From Rhodopirellula bahusiensis (GTDB lineage: Bacteria; Planctomycetota; Planctomycetia; Pirellulales; Pirellulaceae): 64,000 nucleotides of DNA. Positions 27,901 to 34,064 of the stretch are shown here, one piece after another. Under the pieces are notes generated by a model. It made no database searches. It saw nothing but the letters and a program-made list of their open reading frames with translations, and had not been told where the DNA came from. The position numbers and the translations under genes are program-made. The stretch covers positions 1 to 64,000 of the forward strand of contig NZ_NIZW01000010.1 in assembly GCF_002727185.1 (NCBI RefSeq), given 5' to 3'. Each line of letters opens with the position of its first letter. The first letter of the stretch is position 1.

Positions 27901-29952
27901 ATCGACTCGGTCGTGGAGCAAATCATTCGCGACGAGGTGACGGTTCTGGTCGGGGTGCCGTCTTGGATCGATTTGATCGCGTCTCATCGTAAGTTCGCTC
28001 ACTGTCACTCACTCCGCCATGTTTGGATTGGTGGCGAGGCGATGCCGGAAAGTTTGCCACGGCTGATTCGTCGTAGCAGCGAAGCTCAGATTTGGAATTG
28101 CTACGGGCCAACCGAAGCCGCGGTGGAAGCGACCGCGTACCGCATCAACGATGTGAATTCTCGTCGTCGGATTCCAGTTGGTTTGCCTGCTGATCACACC
28201 GACGCAGTTGTGGTGGATGAGAACCGTCGTGAAGTCGCGCCGACGTTTGCGGGCGAAATTGCGTTGGTTGGAGCAGGTTTGGCGGACGGATATCTCGGCG
28301 ATGAAGGCTTGACCAAGCAACGATTCGTTACGTTGACGGACGGAAGGCGAGCCTACCTGACTGGTGATCAAGGCCGCCGCCGTGTTGATGGATTGGTCGA
28401 AGTGTTGGGACGCATGGATCGGCAGCTTAAAGTCGGTGGTTATCGCATCGAACCTACCGAAATCGAAACCATTCTGCGGGATCATCCCTCGGTCGCGCAG
28501 GTGGCCGTGGTGCCTCGCGAAATCGGTGACTCTGAGTCGACCAAGTTGATTGCATTCGTTCAGTTGGATGCGATTGACTCAGCGATGAAAGAGAACGCGA
28601 ACGGTCGGCCGGTACAACAGGCAGCTTGGAGTGACGTTGTGCTGTCATTGCAGCATCACGTTGCCGAGCATTTGCCGCCGTACAAGCGACCGGCGCATAT
28701 GCAACACGTCGAATCGTTCGTCATGACCGCGAGCGGAAAAGTGGATCTGAACGCTCTGCCCGAACTCGCGTTGGACGCATCTGATCTCACCGCTCATCAG
28801 CCTCCGAGAACCGATCTGGAGCGGCATCTTGCCGATCGGTGGACCGACGTGCTGGGAGTGCATTCGATTGGGATCAATCAGAGCTTCTTCGAGTTCGGCG
28901 GCAGTTCGCTTCAGGCGGCAATGTTGACGAACCGGTTGAGCGAAGATTTGGGCGTCGACGTTCCGTCTTCGCTGTTGTTCGATCTTGCCGATATTTCCGC
29001 AATGGCCGAACGGTTGGCTTCGCTCTATCCAAGCGAATTGTCACGTCGGTTCGGAGAGTCTTCGGTGTTGTTCTATGCCGACGAATCGAACCAGCGAAAT
29101 AACGGGCTGAATGAATTGCTGGCACCGCTCAAGGTCACTGGCGATCGGGCTCCGCTGTTCATGGTCCACCCACCCGGTGGGATCGTGGTGTGCTACCGAG
29201 AACTAGCGGCGCACCTTCCAGACGACCAACCGATGTACGCGATTCGAGCTCGGGGATTGCACGGAAAAGAGGAGTTGCCACCCACGATGCAGGCGATGGC
29301 AGCCGAATATGTCGAAGCGATTCGCTCGGTTCGACCCGAGGGACCTTATGTGATTGGCGGATGGTCGGTGGGCGGGGTCATTGCCATGGAAGTTGCGCAG
29401 CAATTGATCGCTGACGGGCACGAAGTCGACGGATTGATTCTGTTGGATTCGTCGATTCCAAGTGGCGCCAGCGATTTGGTTCCCGCCGAAGATCAAACCA
29501 ATGTGGGATTGGAATACGGCATTGATTTGTCGTTGGATGAGTTGTTGCAACTACCGAGTGAAGAGCAGTTGCCGTTCTTGTGGCAACACGCGGAAAAGCT
29601 GGGTGTGCTCGATCAAAACACGCCGGCCGACGTGGCCGCTCGGGCGATCGACGACTTGAAAACTTTGTTCCATCACCATTTGAAATTGACCACCCAGTAC
29701 AAGATGCAACCTATCCCGACGCGAATCGTTTTGTTCCGTCCGACGGACGTGCCGTTTGAAACCGAGGGCAGTGCTGATCGTGGATGGTCGCACCTGGCCC
29801 ATCGTGCGGACGTGATTTCGACTCCTGGCCATCACCACAGCATGGTGCAGGATCCTCACGTCAAGCAATTGGCCCAGTCAATTTGTGAAACGTTGGATTC
29901 GAGCGTTGTTTTAAGCGACGCGAATTCCAGCGTGAGTCACGCGGGTGGCTGA
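18952..29952 (+). CDS. hybrid polyketide synthase-nonribosomal peptide synthetase, one module each
   Basis: A 3666-residue megasynthase. Domains in order: KS (about 15-440; Cys189, His324, His365); AT (about 580-890; GHSVGE Ser671; YAFH 778-781, which favours malonyl); DH (about 945-1210; His990, Asp1171; the usual G in HxxxG is Ser); a non-catalytic linker (about 1250-1520); ER (about 1524-1835; NADPH motif HAASGGVG at 1666-1673); KR (about 1864-2045; GGLGG-type loop, Tyr2016); ACP (Ser2175); C (about 2245-2680; HHIVVDF at 2382-2388); A (about 2750-3270; TSGTTG near 2912, Asp2957); PCP (Ser3319); TE (GWSVGG Ser3472, His near 3627). Because the reducing set is complete, the chain can be fully saturated, and the C-A-PCP module would attach one amino acid before TE release. 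Lack of a loading module suggests iteration or an acyl starter delivered in trans. No phosphopantetheinyl transferase is in the window. Confidence 0.96.
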   Translation: MTATKLLKTGTGVRNEPLAVVGIGCRFPGDANDPSSFWDLLASGKDAISKTPEDRWNLQKFYRPGEPLPGKTQSQWGGYVRGIDQFDPTLFGISPREAAAMDPQQRMLLEVAYRAMEDGGAPLGSLAGRPVAVFTGISSIDYAVASLSFEDRGELGPYTNTGSSSSIAANRISYCFDLRGPSVAVDTACSSSLVALHMACQAIWNGEAETALAGGVNALIMPDFYVAFSQLGVLSPDGRCKTFDSRANGYARSEGAGMVMLKPLREAQKDGDRIYCAIRATALNQDGRTPGLTVPSGEQQERLVKRTCELAEVDPSDVQYFEAHGTGTSVGDPIEAGALGRVIASSNQNRESPCRIGSVKTNIGHLEAGAGIASLIKVALSMHHQAIPPHLHLQTPNPEIDLRGWNLRIPTELETWNAEGAARIAGINGFGYGGANGHVIVEEAPRRKKSSVSVVGGSGEGHAGSERGNKQERSTKAIVLPVSATDRKSLAKVAEHWNGWLTKQAESNDKKLDMAAVAAVAAHQRTHHDVRTLVLGDDLESLQDELSHLSKSLLTDGSTNEAPAVPSRLPSEDRSKGIVFLCCGQGPQWWAMGRGLYRDNMVFRQTIERIDGEFQKHVSDWSLIEELHRDSETTRMNRTSIAQPALFAIQVAQAAMWASVGVRPSLIIGHSVGEIAAAHLSGGLDFADACRVAIHRGRTMDLATSRGAMIAVGLTEKEAERRIANLASVDPRMPESVAIAAVNGPASITLSGDSDAIERLATSIEDDGIFCRRLAVEYAFHSPQMDPVRDELLRSLDGIQTRPLHTPMISTVTGRAIVESDSLAGDYWWTNVRNGVRFADAVMTAAEAGHGVGIELGPHPVLAFATTECYGHTTQNIQLIATARRPKSDGSSSDSELFDEDENQWLDGVSDLFSYGFDLDWSGLVPRPSERAELPLYPMQRQSLWQESEQSHRCRLTASAHPLLGDADPSADPVFRGRVDGDNQAYLLDHRVRSAAMFPAAAGIEMALSGTRSVLSRASEVVGDPEPTRIRLQRLQLLNALILDESQPHRLETSLAGDRRSIGIRYGEIPGDAWTSLLAATHGTPSPIDGDAKRADLDAGRARCQQTFSTDDCYKYCRSIGLNYGSAFQGIREGVRRDGESIATVQLDESVRTPAFDAEGSLYLVHPAVLDSCFHAMVVCDPLFGRSPGGLYLPHEIEDIQVDVEAIASAGLDCPLTVHAKIRLKTEHRLLADLDLYLEDGTHVGSIVGFESRRVGAESEQSTKDLMYRYRWQADESEDVSIAADERIVVFSPADLADELVRGWGKSREDFIWVHPIDDATQRAEQFNGGVSADPNCYWVDADDLQSFSRLWDELGINKPGNNWHLVYLWAIDALDPLSLEAMSPRDASDALRDSTLMTTRAPLHLVQSWEAMSDRPASRFTIVTLGAQSGDELDQPVAAIQMPLVGIGRVIVSEIGSLQTRLVDCDPAANFPLEGLAAEWARDDSEDEVMLRDGVRYVHRFVPDTHRECQLTQVSPGERPACRLTKGAASGVDELKHQAYGRTAPNVGEVEIEVAGAGLNFSDVMKVLDLYPGLPPGPVALGAEVSGTVTAVGERVDEFAIGDEVIAVAPGGFATHVLVNAALVAKAPEAIDLVDASAIPVAWLTADHAMSTCARLRNDESILIHAASGGVGLAAIEVAQELGVEIFATAGSDLKRDHVRSMGVEHVHDSRSLNFVSEIANLTEARGEPGIDAILNSLPGEAIPAGMSLLRVGGRFLEIGKRDIYSDQSLGMYPLRNNLAFFAIDLDQLFQQHALRMGKRLRDVVQKFNSQVYRGHVPKRFEASEATAAFRFMQQAKHIGKVIVDYTAPPAKVRARDENAIEFRADGTYWLAGGLGGFGLRVADWMSESGAGTLVLSGRSKTIREQAVPVIEQMRSRGTQVVVLPCDITDPDDIQRTLDHIDEELPPLRGVLHTAMVLEDKMIVDLDRETLDRVLWPKVLGGWNLHQATRDRVLDQFILFSSLSSVFGHAGQANYSAANALLDGLAHHRRVSGLPATVVNWGHLGEVGYLAEREELSERLRRQGVLDFSSSEATECLARALHRGATQCSVLRMDWSRWRGLGLTKDVSPRFAHLIRGGSDAEQTINGESLRQIPASDRERCLTEVVSVKLASLLGGNVAELDADRPLLEMGLDSLMAVELRNWIEGQLQLKLQIGALMRGSSLRSLIETLSESLAMETGDSAGVPMQVGAVAQEEIADDPAMQNRQCYPMSDQQTGLWYAFRRNRNGTAFNVFLPTRLRSPLDVEALQKSMESVVQRHAALRTTFTDSSGELQQIVHDELKPEFVVEDWSTTNGRVRDEDELLQSVIEETQRPFDLQNGPMMRTRLFRLAEDDWVVVATTHHIVVDFWSLILILGEIKQFYPQFLSGDVPAIVPPEKDYFELVLRQRHLLNSQRGQSLKEYWASTLADVPKVLEVPTDRVRPTTFTQAAKVVGIECGDEVGAAINQVAKQAQVTSSSVVMAALQVMLKQASGQEKFVIGSPFAGRTYSDLEDTVGFFVNMLPLVADVSGNPSFVDLVRRAGDRLVDSMQNEEYPFAQIVRDVDPPRDTGRSPLIQVSCTFEKAHVREEEGRAGYLFPSATEVKEVAGLRQESFPVPHQTCHYDLEFIFEMTGDHLVGMIVYCEDLYEADTMRAMSDQFVALLAKLVADPNALIETVQAVETAKSGKVQSNGLRNGAARNEPQTLNALIVDGANRPTKVATSDSRESVSVGHNGGRSFNRLFRSPKLKPASPSLPGTSDPVVPGSMATREVIARSLRSHHVEAGNHVPVLARPGKRAMDLILSLQQIGAIPIPLDATRPSVMLDLVLEQTGANTLVVDEPIGNRTSGLQTLTWDQLTSSQNGASNGNGKSSANGKSKTHAIVPDDAAYVIYTSGTTGVPKGVVVSHGAIANTLRWRGRITPLTTSDKMLMPLSHQFDAGLGMTLFAYSQGAEVIWPDADRVADIDSVVEQIIRDEVTVLVGVPSWIDLIASHRKFAHCHSLRHVWIGGEAMPESLPRLIRRSSEAQIWNCYGPTEAAVEATAYRINDVNSRRRIPVGLPADHTDAVVVDENRREVAPTFAGEIALVGAGLADGYLGDEGLTKQRFVTLTDGRRAYLTGDQGRRRVDGLVEVLGRMDRQLKVGGYRIEPTEIETILRDHPSVAQVAVVPREIGDSESTKLIAFVQLDAIDSAMKENANGRPVQQAAWSDVVLSLQHHVAEHLPPYKRPAHMQHVESFVMTASGKVDLNALPELALDASDLTAHQPPRTDLERHLADRWTDVLGVHSIGINQSFFEFGGSSLQAAMLTNRLSEDLGVDVPSSLLFDLADISAMAERLASLYPSELSRRFGESSVLFYADESNQRNNGLNELLAPLKVTGDRAPLFMVHPPGGIVVCYRELAAHLPDDQPMYAIRARGLHGKEELPPTMQAMAAEYVEAIRSVRPEGPYVIGGWSVGGVIAMEVAQQLIADGHEVDGLILLDSSIPSGASDLVPAEDQTNVGLEYGIDLSLDELLQLPSEEQLPFLWQHAEKLGVLDQNTPADVAARAIDDLKTLFHHHLKLTTQYKMQPIPTRIVLFRPTDVPFETEGSADRGWSHLAHRADVISTPGHHHSMVQDPHVKQLAQSICETLDSSVVLSDANSSVSHAGG

Positions 29953-30889
29953 ACTGACGAATGACACGCACAGCCGTGATCTCAAGATCGGATTGGTGTG
30001 CGCGCTGCTGGCTCACACAATGTGGGGCTTGTTTCCGATTTACTGGCGACAAATCGGCGGCGCAGATTCCTTGGAGTTGGTTTGCCACCGAGTTGTTTGG
30101 TCGTTTGTAACGCTCGGTTTGGTGTTGCCCGTGATGTTATGGCGGGGCCGTTGGGGCGGGTTCTCGGCTGTCTTCCGCGAACTTCGAAGTCGTCGCGTGT
30201 GGACGATTTATGTCATCGCCGCTGTCATGATTGCGATCAATTGGTTGGCGTTCATTTGGGCGGTCAACAACAATCGCGTGTTAGAAGCATCGCTGGGGTA
30301 TTACATCAACCCGCTGCTGAACGTGGTGCTTGGGGTCGTCGTCTTGGGCGAGCGACTTCGGTGGCCGCAGTGGATGGCGGTTGGGTTCGCAGCCATTGGT
30401 GTGTCGGTGATGGCGATCGGCAATGGAGGTTTGCCATGGGTTTCGATGGCCATGGCGACATCGTTTGCGATCTACGGCCTCGTGAAGAAGAAGGCCTCGC
30501 TTCCCGTGCTGCTTGGTTTGATGTTGGAGGTCACCGTGCTGGTGATTCCAGCAGCGATCTATCTGGGCATGAGATTGGCGGACGGCGTGTCCACGATGCA
30601 GACGGGCACATCGGTCGAGTTTGGGATGCTGCTCGGTGCTGGATTGATCACGATTGCGCCGCTGGCGTTTTTCGCAGCGGCTGTTCAACGAGTTGACTTG
30701 TCGTTGATGGGAATCTTGCAATACATCGGCCCGACGTTGCAGTTCCTGGTCGGCTATGTCCTGTTTGGTGAGACGCTCGACACGTCGCGCAAGATTGGCT
30801 TCGTTTTCGTGTGGACAGGGTTGCTGATCTTTTTGGTCGCATCCCAATTCAAACGACGAAGATCGACATTGGTCGCGGAAGCAACTTAA
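29945..30889 (+). CDS. rarD: RarD-type DMT/EamA transporter
   Basis: A 314-residue protein with ten hydrophobic segments in two EamA repeats. The opening GLVCALLAHTMWGLFPIYWRQ and the blocks AINWLAFIWAVNNNRVLEASLGYYINPLLNV and LGAGLITIAPLAFFAAAVQRVDLSLMGILQYIGP are typical of RarD (split here only for naming; each is a separate block). The start is GTG at 29945, inside the last codons of the PKS-NRPS, an 8-base overlap that implies translational coupling. Substrates of RarD are not well established. The coupling makes export of the PKS-NRPS product or an intermediate a reasonable inference, together with the upstream ABC permease. Confidence 0.9.
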   Translation: MAELTNDTHSRDLKIGLVCALLAHTMWGLFPIYWRQIGGADSLELVCHRVVWSFVTLGLVLPVMLWRGRWGGFSAVFRELRSRRVWTIYVIAAVMIAINWLAFIWAVNNNRVLEASLGYYINPLLNVVLGVVVLGERLRWPQWMAVGFAAIGVSVMAIGNGGLPWVSMAMATSFAIYGLVKKKASLPVLLGLMLEVTVLVIPAAIYLGMRLADGVSTMQTGTSVEFGMLLGAGLITIAPLAFFAAAVQRVDLSLMGILQYIGPTLQFLVGYVLFGETLDTSRKIGFVFVWTGLLIFLVASQFKRRRSTLVAEAT

Positions 30890-30950
30890 TTCTCGCTCGA
30901 CCGTTGGGTCTGCCGCGGACTTTGTTTCGCCCGACTGCCAGCTGAGACGG

Positions 30951-31646
30951 CTAGTAAATCTGAATCTCGATCGGCTCTTCGCTGTTTTCTGGGCGATCGA
31001 TCACCGCCTCTTCGAATGCCGGCGGTCCAAATTTTCCACGAGCATCGTTGCTGAAACCATATCGCTCCGCGGGAATCCCAAACTGGTTTCGCGTCAGGGC
31101 GCCGTCATTGTTCGTGTCATGGAACGCGGCGATGGCGAAGCGTTTGGGAAGCTGGTCGATAGGAATCGTGCACGCGGCAACGCCGTTGGGCTGGACCGGG
31201 ACCTGCGCCGCGACCAAAGCGTTCTCTGGATCGTTGAAGGAGGCCTCTGCGTTGTAGATCGCCAGCCACACCAGAGAGTCGCTGGGGATTGCACCGATCA
31301 CGCGAATCATGATTCGATCGGTCGATTCCTCGCCACCCTGGAAAGATGCTTCACCGCTGGCCAAATCCAAGGTTGCCGTTTGATCATCATTCGGCGGAAC
31401 GATGCTGGATGCATCGGGAAAGGCCGGCGGGCGAAACTGGTTGCGTCGGTAGGTGAGGATCCCAATTCCGGTCAAAAACACAAGCGTTGCGAAAACCATC
31501 AGCAAAGACCCGTGGTTTTGCTGCCATCGTTCAGGGAGGGATTGCCAAGCGTTCCAGCTTGGTTCCATCTCAACCTCTTCAACGGGGGCCGGTTTGGTTT
31601 CTGCTTGGGATTCGAACCCGTTTTCCATCTGTTTCATTCCCGACAA
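30951..31646 (-). CDS. membrane-anchored DUF2141-like protein
   Basis: A 231-residue protein. A polar N-terminus (about 1-45) precedes one transmembrane helix (LLMVFATLVFLTGIGILTY, about 48-66) and an extracytoplasmic domain. That domain contains LVWLAIYNAEASF, FAIAAFHDTNNDGALTRN and FGIPAERYGFSNDARGKFGPP, a pattern I recognise as DUF2141 (an Ig-like domain in envelope proteins; HDTNNDGALT resembles a calcium-binding loop). Function is unknown. It is convergent with rarD (62 bases) and divergent from the SRP RNA. The ATG at 31646 is followed by another at 31637; either could be used. Confidence 0.8.
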   Translation of the reverse strand: MSGMKQMENGFESQAETKPAPVEEVEMEPSWNAWQSLPERWQQNHGSLLMVFATLVFLTGIGILTYRRNQFRPPAFPDASSIVPPNDDQTATLDLASGEASFQGGEESTDRIMIRVIGAIPSDSLVWLAIYNAEASFNDPENALVAAQVPVQPNGVAACTIPIDQLPKRFAIAAFHDTNNDGALTRNQFGIPAERYGFSNDARGKFGPPAFEEAVIDRPENSEEPIEIQIY

Positions 31647-31861
31647 GAATCACCCGAGTGGGCTATTGTTCCGCCTAGCGACGGCATTTTGCGAGATTCG
31701 AAGGCGAATCGATCGTAGGCAAACCGTTTCCAGGCATCGCCGATTGCGAACAACATTTCTGACAGAGTAACCGAATTGCCGGCTCAATGCGATGAAGCGT
31801 TTCACGCAGCAAGTTCGTCATTCTGCGTTCTGGATGGGTTTCGCAAAAACGATGATTGACC

Positions 31862-31867
31862 TACACT
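31862..31867 (+). promoter_or_regulatory. candidate -10 element of the SRP RNA promoter
   Basis: TACACT lies six bases before the predicted RNA start at 31874. Seventeen bases upstream is TTTCGC (31839-31844), a weak -35. Position is the best support. Confidence 0.4.
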
Positions 31868-31873
31868 AGCGGA

Positions 31874-31993
31874 GCGATCTGCTCGATGGTGGCGACCCTT
31901 GCGACTGTGAGTCGTGAACCTGGTCAGGCCTTAACTGGAGCAGCCATAAGCGGTGTAACTTTGTGTGAGGGTTGCCGCCACCGAGCAGACGCG
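31874..31993 (+). ncRNA. ffs: signal recognition particle RNA (small bacterial type)
   Basis: The conserved domain IV core is readable at about 31910-31945: GAACCTGGTCAGGCC, then TTAAC, then TGGAGCAGCCA. The CAGG/AGCA internal loop that binds Ffh is present. The 5' strand GCGATCTGCTCG pairs with CGAGCAGACGCG near the 3' end, and GGTGGCGACCCT pairs with AGGGTTGCCGCC, giving an RNA of about 120 nt. The tetraloop is UAAC instead of the usual GGAA. The place directly before dnaX-ybaB-recR matches Bacillus-type gene order, which supports the call. Ends are estimated from pairing. Confidence 0.9.
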
Positions 31994-32039
31994 ATTGCCA
32001 GCTGGTTTCCTGCCCGTTTCTACGACTTCACGTGAATCT

Positions 32040-33986
32040 GTGAGCGACGATCAATCTGCGGACAACGGTTCTTACGTCGTTGTCGCAAGACGCTATCGGC
32101 CGCGGGACTTCACACAACTGGTTGGCCAGGATCACGTCGCCCGGGCTTTGCAGGGCGCGATCGAAACTTCTCGCGTGGGGCACGCTTACCTGTTCACAGG
32201 TGCTCGCGGGGTCGGCAAGACCAGCACGGCTCGGATCTTTGCAAAAGCACTCAACCATCCCGACGGTCCGACGGCGAACCCGGACAACGAAAGCGACGTC
32301 GCTCAAGCGATTGATTCGGGAGAAGACGTCGATGTGATCGAGATCGACGGTGCCAGCAACCGCGGCATCGACGAGATCCGTTCGTTGCGAGCCAATGTGG
32401 GCGTGCGTCCCAGTCGCTCGCGGTACAAGATCTACATCATCGACGAAGTTCACATGTTGACGGGAGCCGCGTTCAACGCACTTCTGAAAACATTGGAAGA
32501 GCCGCCCGAGCACGTCAAATTTATCTTCTGCACGACGGATCCGGAGAAGATTCCGATCACCGTGCTCAGCCGTTGCCAGCGATTCGATTTCGCTCCGGTT
32601 GAGAGCGACAAGATCGTGCAGCGTCTGCGAGAAATCGTCGAAGCGGAAGACAACACAGTCGAAGACGAAGCGTTGGAATTGCTGGCGCGTCGTGCCGCTG
32701 GTTCAATGCGAGACAGTCAATCGTTGCTCGAGCAAGTTTTGAGCTTCAGCGATGGCCACCTGACAGCGGACCATGTCCACACGATGCTGGGGACGGCGGA
32801 TGATCAGCGATTGCATCGATTGGCCGAAGCCATGGCCAATCGAGATGCGTCGGCTGCCCTTCTTCAAATTGATGAAGCGGTTGCAGCCGGTGTCGACGCG
32901 GGACGCTTGGCGGAACAGATGCTCGGCTACTTCCGCGACTTGATGGCTGTCGCGGTTGGTTGCGAAGCATCGTTGATGCGTTACGCGGCTGCATCGATGC
33001 ACGGTGCGCTTGGCGAACTGGCGAGTCGTTGGGGTTTGCAGACCGTGCTCGCGATCGTTGGTTTGGTCGACGAAACACTGGTCCGAATCCGGCACAGCGT
33101 TCACGCTCGAGTGTTGCTCGAGGCCACTGTGATTCAGGTTTGTCATTTACCCGATCTGCAAGCGATCTCGGACCTGGCCTCGGCGGCGTCCGGAGCGGGT
33201 GGCAAATCAGCGGGCGAAAAAAAAAAGCGAGCCGCGGTAGCTAGTCCGGCCGCAAAATCGGTTGCGGCCCAACCGGCTTCGGAGCCATCGGGTTCGGCAC
33301 CGGCTTCGGTGGATGAGCCTGCAAAAATGCGAGTGGATTCTGCGGCGACTCCTTCCGGGGGCCATCTTGCAGTCGCGAATTCGGCTGCTCCGGCCGCGGT
33401 CGCAGGGGTTCCTTCCGGTCGTGTTCCCCCGGTAGCTTCATCCTCTCAGGCAGGTGTTCAACCTCAAGCCGTTTCGGCGACTGACACCGGTTCGGCAGGC
33501 TCGGGGGCTCCTTCGCAGTCGACCGCGGTCGCTGAAAAGCCAGCCGCGTCAGCCGACTCCACGACATCGACTGATGGCTATCCGCAGATCTCCGGTGACG
33601 AGGCCAAGACGAGCTGGACCCAGGTTTTGCAAGAGATGGACCCGATGACGGCGACGCTGGCGAAAGCCGCCGAACGGGTCGATTCACCAGAGCCCGGCGT
33701 GCTTCGGTTGATCTTCCCCGGCAACTCGGGGCTGGCATTGAGTCGTTGCCAAATGCCCGAGCACAAAGAGGAAATCCTCCGCACGCTTTCACGAGTGACT
33801 GGACGGCGTGCTACCTTGCAGTTCGAAGCAACAGCGGTCAAAAAAGTTGAGCCAGTTGCTGCTGCGAAACCGAAGAATCGAAATCGAATGCAGCGAATGC
33901 GCGAGATTCAGGCCAACCCTTTGGTCCAGTCTTGCGTCGAATTGCTCGGAGCCGAAATCGTTCGCGTCGATACGCCTCGCGGATGA
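32040..33986 (+). CDS. dnaX: DNA polymerase III subunits tau/gamma
   Basis: The clamp-loader ATPase that joins polymerase III and loads the sliding clamp. From GTG at 32040 it has 648 residues. It opens with VVARRYRPRDFTQLVGQ, then Walker A ARGVGKTS (about 58-65), Walker B IIDEVHML, EEPPEHVKFIF, and the sensor LSRCQRF. An Ala/Pro/Ser-rich linker (about 390-525) joins a C-terminal domain that would bind the polymerase. A run of ten A at 33217-33226 (codon 393) begins the linker; both other frames stop within 20 bases, so slippage gives a short gamma form of about 400 residues. The four Zn-binding cysteines usual after Walker A are absent. The alternative start at 31965 lies inside the SRP RNA. 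Confidence 0.95.
   Translation: MSDDQSADNGSYVVVARRYRPRDFTQLVGQDHVARALQGAIETSRVGHAYLFTGARGVGKTSTARIFAKALNHPDGPTANPDNESDVAQAIDSGEDVDVIEIDGASNRGIDEIRSLRANVGVRPSRSRYKIYIIDEVHMLTGAAFNALLKTLEEPPEHVKFIFCTTDPEKIPITVLSRCQRFDFAPVESDKIVQRLREIVEAEDNTVEDEALELLARRAAGSMRDSQSLLEQVLSFSDGHLTADHVHTMLGTADDQRLHRLAEAMANRDASAALLQIDEAVAAGVDAGRLAEQMLGYFRDLMAVAVGCEASLMRYAAASMHGALGELASRWGLQTVLAIVGLVDETLVRIRHSVHARVLLEATVIQVCHLPDLQAISDLASAASGAGGKSAGEKKKRAAVASPAAKSVAAQPASEPSGSAPASVDEPAKMRVDSAATPSGGHLAVANSAAPAAVAGVPSGRVPPVASSSQAGVQPQAVSATDTGSAGSGAPSQSTAVAEKPAASADSTTSTDGYPQISGDEAKTSWTQVLQEMDPMTATLAKAAERVDSPEPGVLRLIFPGNSGLALSRCQMPEHKEEILRTLSRVTGRRATLQFEATAVKKVEPVAAAKPKNRNRMQRMREIQANPLVQSCVELLGAEIVRVDTPRG
33217..33226 (+). 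promoter_or_regulatory. A10 slippage tract in dnaX
   Basis: In frame it reads GAA AAA AAA AAG. A -1 shift meets TAG at 33242-33244 and a +1 shift meets TAG at 33238-33240. Position and design match the transcriptional slippage or ribosomal frameshift sites known in Thermus and E. coli dnaX. Confidence 0.75.
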
Positions 33987-33987
33987 G

Positions 33988-34010
33988 GCCGGTCGACTCG
34001 ATCGGCTTTT
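33988..34010 (+). terminator. hairpin plus T run after dnaX, possible attenuator
   Basis: GCCGGTC (33988-33994) pairs with GATCGGC (34000-34006), with one G-T pair and a 5-base loop, followed by TTTT. It begins two bases after the dnaX stop. It may partly reduce transcription into ybaB-recR. Confidence 0.5.
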
Positions 34011-34064
34011 GCTCACCCATCGTTAACTTGTCATCACTGACTCTCGTTCCACTGGATTGGACCC

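Noticed and set aside
31965-32039. Upstream in-frame start for dnaX
   Set aside because: It falls within the SRP RNA; the conserved protein starts after 32040.
33217-33226. A10 tract as a sequencing or assembly error
   Set aside because: The frame before and after the tract is consistent with one DnaX protein at exactly ten A, so no error is needed; still worth confirming.
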